Source: Bdellovibrio sp.
GTDB taxonomy: Bacteria; Bdellovibrionota; Bdellovibrionia; Bdellovibrionales; Bdellovibrionaceae
Direction: 5' to 3'
Assembly: GCA_019104905.1 (NCBI GenBank)
Contig: JAHRXB010000314.1
Location: 1 to 10,260, forward strand
Length of the DNA: 10,260 nt
In this document: positions 6,818 through 10,260 of the stretch, piece by piece
How positions within the stretch are numbered: position 1 is the stretch's first letter
Layout of the letters: every line of letters starts with the position of its first letter
The notes under the pieces: model-generated
The model's input: the letters and a program-made list of their open reading frames with translations, nothing else
Databases searched by the model: none
What the model was told of the DNA's origin: nothing
Program-made: the position numbers and the translations under genes

Positions 6818-8216
6818 CAAAGTCCTTTACGTTAATCCCGTATTTACGAATCTTACGCAATAAGGTGTTCTTTGGAATGTTCGCCTGAGCCACGGTCTGA
6901 TTGATACGTCCATTGTTGGCCTTCAGTGCACTTACGATAAACTCTTTTTCCATCTCTTCTTTGAAGGCATCAAAGTCCAAGGGGCCGGAGTATCCAACGC
7001 TGGCCGTCTTATCTAAGCTTTCTTTGGGAGCCAGTTTGAAGGATTCAGGTAAAGAGTCGACGGTGATAAGTTGAGAATTTTCAACAATAAAAGCTCTTTC
7101 AATGACGTTCTCAAGTTCACGGATATTGCCCGGCCAGCGGTAGGACTTGAGAAGATCCAAAGCATCTGGGGTCACGCCGTTAATGATACGACCATGTTGT
7201 TTTGAGAACTTTTTAATAAAGTTTTGCACCAGCGCCTCAATGTCATCGGTGCGTTCACGAAGAGGAGGGAGGAAGATCGGCATCACATTCAGGCGATAGA
7301 AAAGATCTTCGCGGAAAGTCCCTTCGGCCATCATCTTTTCGAGATTGCGATTTGTCGCAGCGATAATTCGAGTTGTGGTTTTAACTTCGCGAGTGCCGCC
7401 AACCGGGGTGAATTTGCGTTCTTGAAGAACACGCAAAAGTTTCACCTGCATGTCTGGTTTTAGTTCACCGATTTCATCCAAAAACAAAGTTCCATTGTTG
7501 GCCATCTGGAACTTTCCGATTTTTCGTTCCACGGCTCCAGTGAAGGCGCCTTTTTCGTGGCCGAACAGCTCGCTTTCCATCAGGCTTTCAGGGATAGCGC
7601 CGCAGTTGATGGCGACAAAAGCCCCTGATTTACGAGGGGAGTTGAAGTGAATGGCGCGAGCCACGAGCTCTTTTCCTGTGCCATTTTCACCACGCACAAG
7701 AACTGTTGTATCGACCTTACACAGGCGATAGATCAAATTAAAGACCTCTCTCATTTTCGAATTGTCGCCGACAAACTCGCTTTCAATGTCGTCGTCAAAA
7801 ACAGGATTCGAAAGTGCCAAGCTTGAAACCAGATCGCGAGCTTCCAAGCTTTTGCGCACGATTTCAGTTAAGAGTTCAGGCTTTACGGGTTTCTCGATAT
7901 AGTCATAGGCGCCTTCTTTAATCGCCAGGACTGCATCGTGAAGATTTGAGTGCGCTGTCATAAGAACGACGAACGTGCGCGGGTCATGTTCCTTGATTGC
8001 AGTCAAAGCTTCAATGCCGTTCATTTCAGGCATCTTGACGTCCATCAGAACTAAGTCCCATTGTTGCTGCTGGACCTTCTCCAAGGCTTCTTTTCCCGTG
8101 GCGGCCTCTTCGATTGTGAAGTCAATCTCGGGCATTGCGGATTTTAAAATCGAAATGACGGAACGGCGCAGTTCTGCTTCGTCGTCAACAATGAGCGTAT
8201 GGAGTTTGTTCATCAT
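6804..8216 (-). CDS. NtrC-family sigma-54 response regulator
   Basis: Cytoplasmic transcription activator, 470 residues, with the standard three-part plan. Receiver (5-125): DDE at 11-13, phospho-acceptor Asp59 in LMDVKMPEMNG, Thr87 and Lys109. AAA+ sigma-54 interaction domain (about 148-375): Walker A GENGTGKE (176-183), GAFTGA loop (223-228), Walker B GTLFLDEIGE (242-251), arginine-finger region FREDLFYRLN (301-310) and WPGNIRELEN (361-370). A Fis-type helix-turn-helix lies at about 422-461, ending NTLLRKIRKYG. All catalytic residues look intact, and the GAFTGA loop marks it as a true sigma-54 activator. The ATG at 8216 overlaps the stop of the sensor kinase gene (ATGA), with GAGG seven bases upstream; a second ATG directly follows. 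The coupling to the CHASE2 kinase makes that protein its cognate partner with high likelihood. Target genes are not visible here. Confidence 0.97.
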   Translation of the reverse strand: MMNKLHTLIVDDEAELRRSVISILKSAMPEIDFTIEEAATGKEALEKVQQQQWDLVLMDVKMPEMNGIEALTAIKEHDPRTFVVLMTAHSNLHDAVLAIKEGAYDYIEKPVKPELLTEIVRKSLEARDLVSSLALSNPVFDDDIESEFVGDNSKMREVFNLIYRLCKVDTTVLVRGENGTGKELVARAIHFNSPRKSGAFVAINCGAIPESLMESELFGHEKGAFTGAVERKIGKFQMANNGTLFLDEIGELKPDMQVKLLRVLQERKFTPVGGTREVKTTTRIIAATNRNLEKMMAEGTFREDLFYRLNVMPIFLPPLRERTDDIEALVQNFIKKFSKQHGRIINGVTPDALDLLKSYRWPGNIRELENVIERAFIVENSQLITVDSLPESFKLAPKESLDKTASVGYSGPLDFDAFKEEMEKEFIVSALKANNGRINQTVAQANIPKNTLLRKIRKYGINVKDFANEE

Positions 8217-10075
8217 GCTAACACCTCATTTTCAGTATCAAGCGGAAGCGTGAAAGAAACGGTGGTGCCTTGGCCCACGGTGCTTTCCATTTTTACTTTT
8301 CCGCCGTGAAGTTCGATAAAATATTTTACCAGATAAAGACCTAAACCGGTCCCTTTTGTTTTCAAGTCTTGGTCGCTGCCGCGAGTGAATTTTCCCCAGA
8401 CCTTTTCCATGTCTTCAGGTTTAATCCCTTCCCCGGTGTCTTTCACGATCACGTGAACAAGATCGTCCGTCTCGTATGAAATAACCTCGATCTGTCCATC
8501 TCGGGAGGTGTATTTAATAGCGTTTTCAACCAGATTGATGACCACTTCTTTGATAAGGGTGGTGTCAAATTCCAGGGAAAACATCGGCTCTAAAGAGGTA
8601 TGGATTTGAATGTTTTTTTCGCGAGCCAAAGGACGCAAAAGTGTCAGGGCCTCTTCGATCACCTCGTTGATATCCCCCACTTCCGTATTGATTTTGAAGT
8701 CCCGAGATTCGACACGTAAAACCTTGAGGATGGATTGGATGTAGCGATTGAGTTCGTCGCTGTAAAGGCGCAGGGATCGCAAGTCTTGGCCTAACTCCTC
8801 GGCTTGTTGTTGCATCAAAAGGCGATCCACGATGGCCTGGATTTTGGCAATCGGTGTTTTGAGGTCGTGAGAAATCAAGCTGACGAAGTTGTTTTTCAGT
8901 TGCTCCAGCTCCTGAAGGTACTGTTGCTCTTGTTGCAGGCGAAAGTTCTTTCTTTCAATTTTGGAAGCTTGATAGCCGATAAAGATAATCCAAGAAGTTC
9001 CCAATAGAACAAAGGGCGACATCGCCGGGGACCAGAAGTAGAAGGTATCAAAAACCCACGCCGAAAGAGCCGCCAGCAAGGTGCCAATCCAAACAATAAA
9101 AAACAGGGCCACGGATTGGGGGTAGGTGGTAATTAGAAAAACGGCGATGAGCATAAGAGCAAAGAAGCCGGTCGCGTACCACCAGAACGGCAGGCGTTTG
9201 ATCCACTTATTGCCTAAGACGGTGTCAGTGATGTGAGCCAGAATCTCAGTGCGCGACAGGGTTCCCATAGGGGTCATGTACACCGGGCCTGAAGATGTTT
9301 CTGCGCCAATGATCACAATGCGATCCGAGAAAGCGTTGGCAGGCACTTCATCATACATGATTTCACTGAGTGAGTACTGGGTGAAGACGCGGTTTGATCC
9401 GCGATAGTTGATGGGAAGTCCCGCCTGAGACGTTGGAAAGGCTTTGCCCGTGATCTTTTCTACAAGATGAGGCATCTCTGCTCTTTGCGGGAAAACGCGC
9501 CGAACGACGCCATCTTCGTCGCGACGAAGTTCATTGCTGCCCAGATTGTCGTGATTGCGGCTTGTAAAGATGGGAGTCAAAATTCTTTCTAAGCTATTCG
9601 TGGTTGAAGCCCAAACTACGCGTGAGTCCAGGAACAGCCGCTGCTCTTCGGCATTAAGGCGAACTGTTCCGACGTTGTCGCCAAAGTACAAAGTCACACC
9701 GACGGAGCGGGGATTTTGGCGAAGGATTTTAAAAAGCAACTCAGTCCAGATTCTTTTGTTCCAGAAGAAGCTGTCGGTGATGTCGGTCACCTCACTCATG
9801 TTATCAAGGAAGTTTGTGCGAGTGTCGTAAATGGTTGCAAAGTCAGACTGGCGAATCGTAATCAAGACAATTTGCGAGGAAGTCTTCTGGTCTCCTCGCA
9901 GTTGAAATCTTTGATCATAGGCATTGATTTCATCGTTGGATAAAGCAAGGCAGCCGATGGCCCAGCAAAGAAGACAACGAAGCCAAAAACCCCGGCGACG
10001 GGAGAAGAAACGAAGCAGGACTTCGAGTCGCAATTTAAGGTGGTCAATAGAGGGCTTTTGCACGCGTCGCAACAT
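8213..10075 (-). CDS. CHASE2-domain membrane sensor histidine kinase
   Basis: Membrane kinase, 620 residues from ATG 10075. A basic N-terminus precedes a first membrane helix (about 30-46). The periplasmic CHASE2 sensor spans about 48-290, with the family marks YDQRFQLRG near its start, DEDGVVRRVFP (186-196) and DRIVIIGAETSSG (251-263). Three closely spaced helices follow (about 297-316, 321-342, 350-368), the usual CHASE2 topology, then a coiled linker (371-396), HisKA with SLISHDLKTP (His403), and HATPase with N-box NLVENAIKY (Asn518), DTGEGI (546-551) and GTGLGL (575-580). It ends in ATGA overlap with the sigma-54 regulator, its likely target. The start is uncertain: a GTG at 10111 is in frame and adds 12 residues, but neither site has a clear Shine-Dalgarno sequence; ATG was chosen because it also leaves the ribF upstream region free. 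The ligand of CHASE2 domains is unknown. Confidence 0.93.
   Translation of the reverse strand: MLRRVQKPSIDHLKLRLEVLLRFFSRRRGFWLRCLLCWAIGCLALSNDEINAYDQRFQLRGDQKTSSQIVLITIRQSDFATIYDTRTNFLDNMSEVTDITDSFFWNKRIWTELLFKILRQNPRSVGVTLYFGDNVGTVRLNAEEQRLFLDSRVVWASTTNSLERILTPIFTSRNHDNLGSNELRRDEDGVVRRVFPQRAEMPHLVEKITGKAFPTSQAGLPINYRGSNRVFTQYSLSEIMYDEVPANAFSDRIVIIGAETSSGPVYMTPMGTLSRTEILAHITDTVLGNKWIKRLPFWWYATGFFALMLIAVFLITTYPQSVALFFIVWIGTLLAALSAWVFDTFYFWSPAMSPFVLLGTSWIIFIGYQASKIERKNFRLQQEQQYLQELEQLKNNFVSLISHDLKTPIAKIQAIVDRLLMQQQAEELGQDLRSLRLYSDELNRYIQSILKVLRVESRDFKINTEVGDINEVIEEALTLLRPLAREKNIQIHTSLEPMFSLEFDTTLIKEVVINLVENAIKYTSRDGQIEVISYETDDLVHVIVKDTGEGIKPEDMEKVWGKFTRGSDQDLKTKGTGLGLYLVKYFIELHGGKVKMESTVGQGTTVSFTLPLDTENEVLA
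8222..8228 (-). promoter_or_regulatory. RBS for the sigma-54 regulator inside the kinase gene
   Basis: TGAGGTG on the minus strand; its GAGG ends seven bases before the ATG at 8216 and about ten before the second ATG at 8213. The spacing favours the first ATG and supports translational coupling with the kinase. Confidence 0.6.
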
Positions 10076-10094
10076 AGCAAATTTATTAAAAATT

Positions 10095-10121
10095 TCAACT
10101 ATTAAAAGCACTTACCGATAA
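10095..10121 (+). promoter_or_regulatory. Candidate sigma-28 (FliA)-like promoter for ribF
   Basis: TCAA, 15 bases, ACCGATAA: 3 of 4 and 7 of 8 matches to TAAA-N15-GCCGATAA at the exact spacing. Transcription would begin near 10129, just before the GAGG at 10131, leaving a leader of roughly 20 bases. An alternative sigma-70-like pair, TTACCG (10112) and TATATT (10135) with 17 bases between, would start at the ATG itself and is less attractive. Confidence 0.35.
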
Positions 10122-10130
10122 GCGTAGAAC

Positions 10131-10134
10131 GAGG
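10131..10134 (+). promoter_or_regulatory. Shine-Dalgarno sequence before ribF
   Basis: GAGG lies 13 bases before ATG 10148 and only four before an in-frame TTG at 10139. Neither spacing is ideal; ATG is preferred because RibF proteins usually begin shortly before a similar short lead-in. Confidence 0.45.
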
Positions 10135-10147
10135 TATATTGAAAAAT

Positions 10148-10260
10148 ATGCATATCTATCCAGGCGTCAGACAGTTGAGCTCCCCCCTTGAGGCTTCCGT
10201 AGTCACTATAGGGAATTTTGACGGCGTTCACCTTGGGCACCAGCAGTTGATTGAAAATGT
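10148..10260 (+). CDS. ribF: Bifunctional riboflavin kinase/FMN adenylyltransferase (5' part only)
   Basis: The first 37 residues of a protein cut by the window end. From MHIYPGVRQL it runs into VVTIGNFDGVHLGHQQLIE, the nucleotide-binding signature at the N-terminus of the FAD synthetase domain: TIGNFDGVHLGH contains the HxGH-type motif of the nucleotidyltransferase fold. In complete RibF this domain converts FMN to FAD and a C-terminal flavokinase domain makes FMN from riboflavin; that second half lies outside the window. The call rests on this very conserved motif and its position near the start. It diverges from the CHASE2 kinase with a 72-base gap. No FMN riboswitch fits in that space. 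Confidence 0.93.
   Translation, partial: MHIYPGVRQLSSPLEASVVTIGNFDGVHLGHQQLIEN

Noticed and set aside
8974..8981. Perfect GCCGATAA sigma-28 -10 box on the plus strand inside the CHASE2 kinase gene
   Set aside because: The bases 15 upstream are AATT, not TAAA-like, it points antisense into a coding gene, and it shows such boxes can arise by chance.
10076..10147. FMN riboswitch upstream of ribF
   Set aside because: The 72-base gap is too short for the known FMN aptamer plus expression platform and shows no matching conserved core.

Overview
The window is a densely packed bacterial chromosome segment with almost no non-coding DNA; the longest gene-free gaps are about 70 to 115 bases. The mix of genes suggests a Gram-negative bacterium of the Bdellovibrio type (Bdellovibrionota): a multi-PAS hybrid kinase, a DUF3108 lipoprotein, family-9 (heptosyltransferase-type) glycosyltransferases for lipopolysaccharide core, a CHASE2 kinase with a sigma-54 activator, and ribF. 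This placement is inferred from gene content and protein style, not from a database match. I see no insertion sequence, phage gene, tRNA, rRNA or CRISPR array, and no sign of recent transfer.

Layout: (1) bases 1-2210, plus strand, the 3' part of a hybrid histidine kinase with tandem PAS domains, kinase core, a degenerate receiver and a true receiver; its 5' end lies outside the window. (2) 2324-3403, plus, a lipoprotein with a Lys/Pro-rich linker and a DUF3108 domain. (3) 3413-4540, minus, a protein with two cyclic-nucleotide-binding domains and no visible output domain. (4) 4642-5823 and 5726-6817, plus, two family-9 glycosyltransferases overlapping by 98 bases. (5) 10075-8213 and 8216-6804, minus, a CHASE2 sensor kinase and its NtrC-type response regulator, joined by an ATGA stop/start overlap. 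(6) from 10148, plus, the first codons of ribF.

How they work together: the kinase/regulator pair is a clear two-gene operon, in which the membrane CHASE2 kinase probably senses an envelope signal and phosphorylates the sigma-54 activator, whose targets are not visible here. The two glycosyltransferases probably act on the same lipopolysaccharide core or a related cell-surface glycan. The other genes are metabolically independent neighbours. The cyclic-nucleotide-binding gene and the first glycosyltransferase diverge from one 101-base region; the sensor kinase and ribF diverge from another of 72 bases. Each of these two regions carries a sigma-28 (FliA)-like element, NCCGATAAG with a partial TAAA-type box exactly 15 bases upstream. 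This is the most interesting non-coding signal in the window. I did not find a convincing new multi-gene system; most of the region is ordinary, well-formed housekeeping and signalling DNA.
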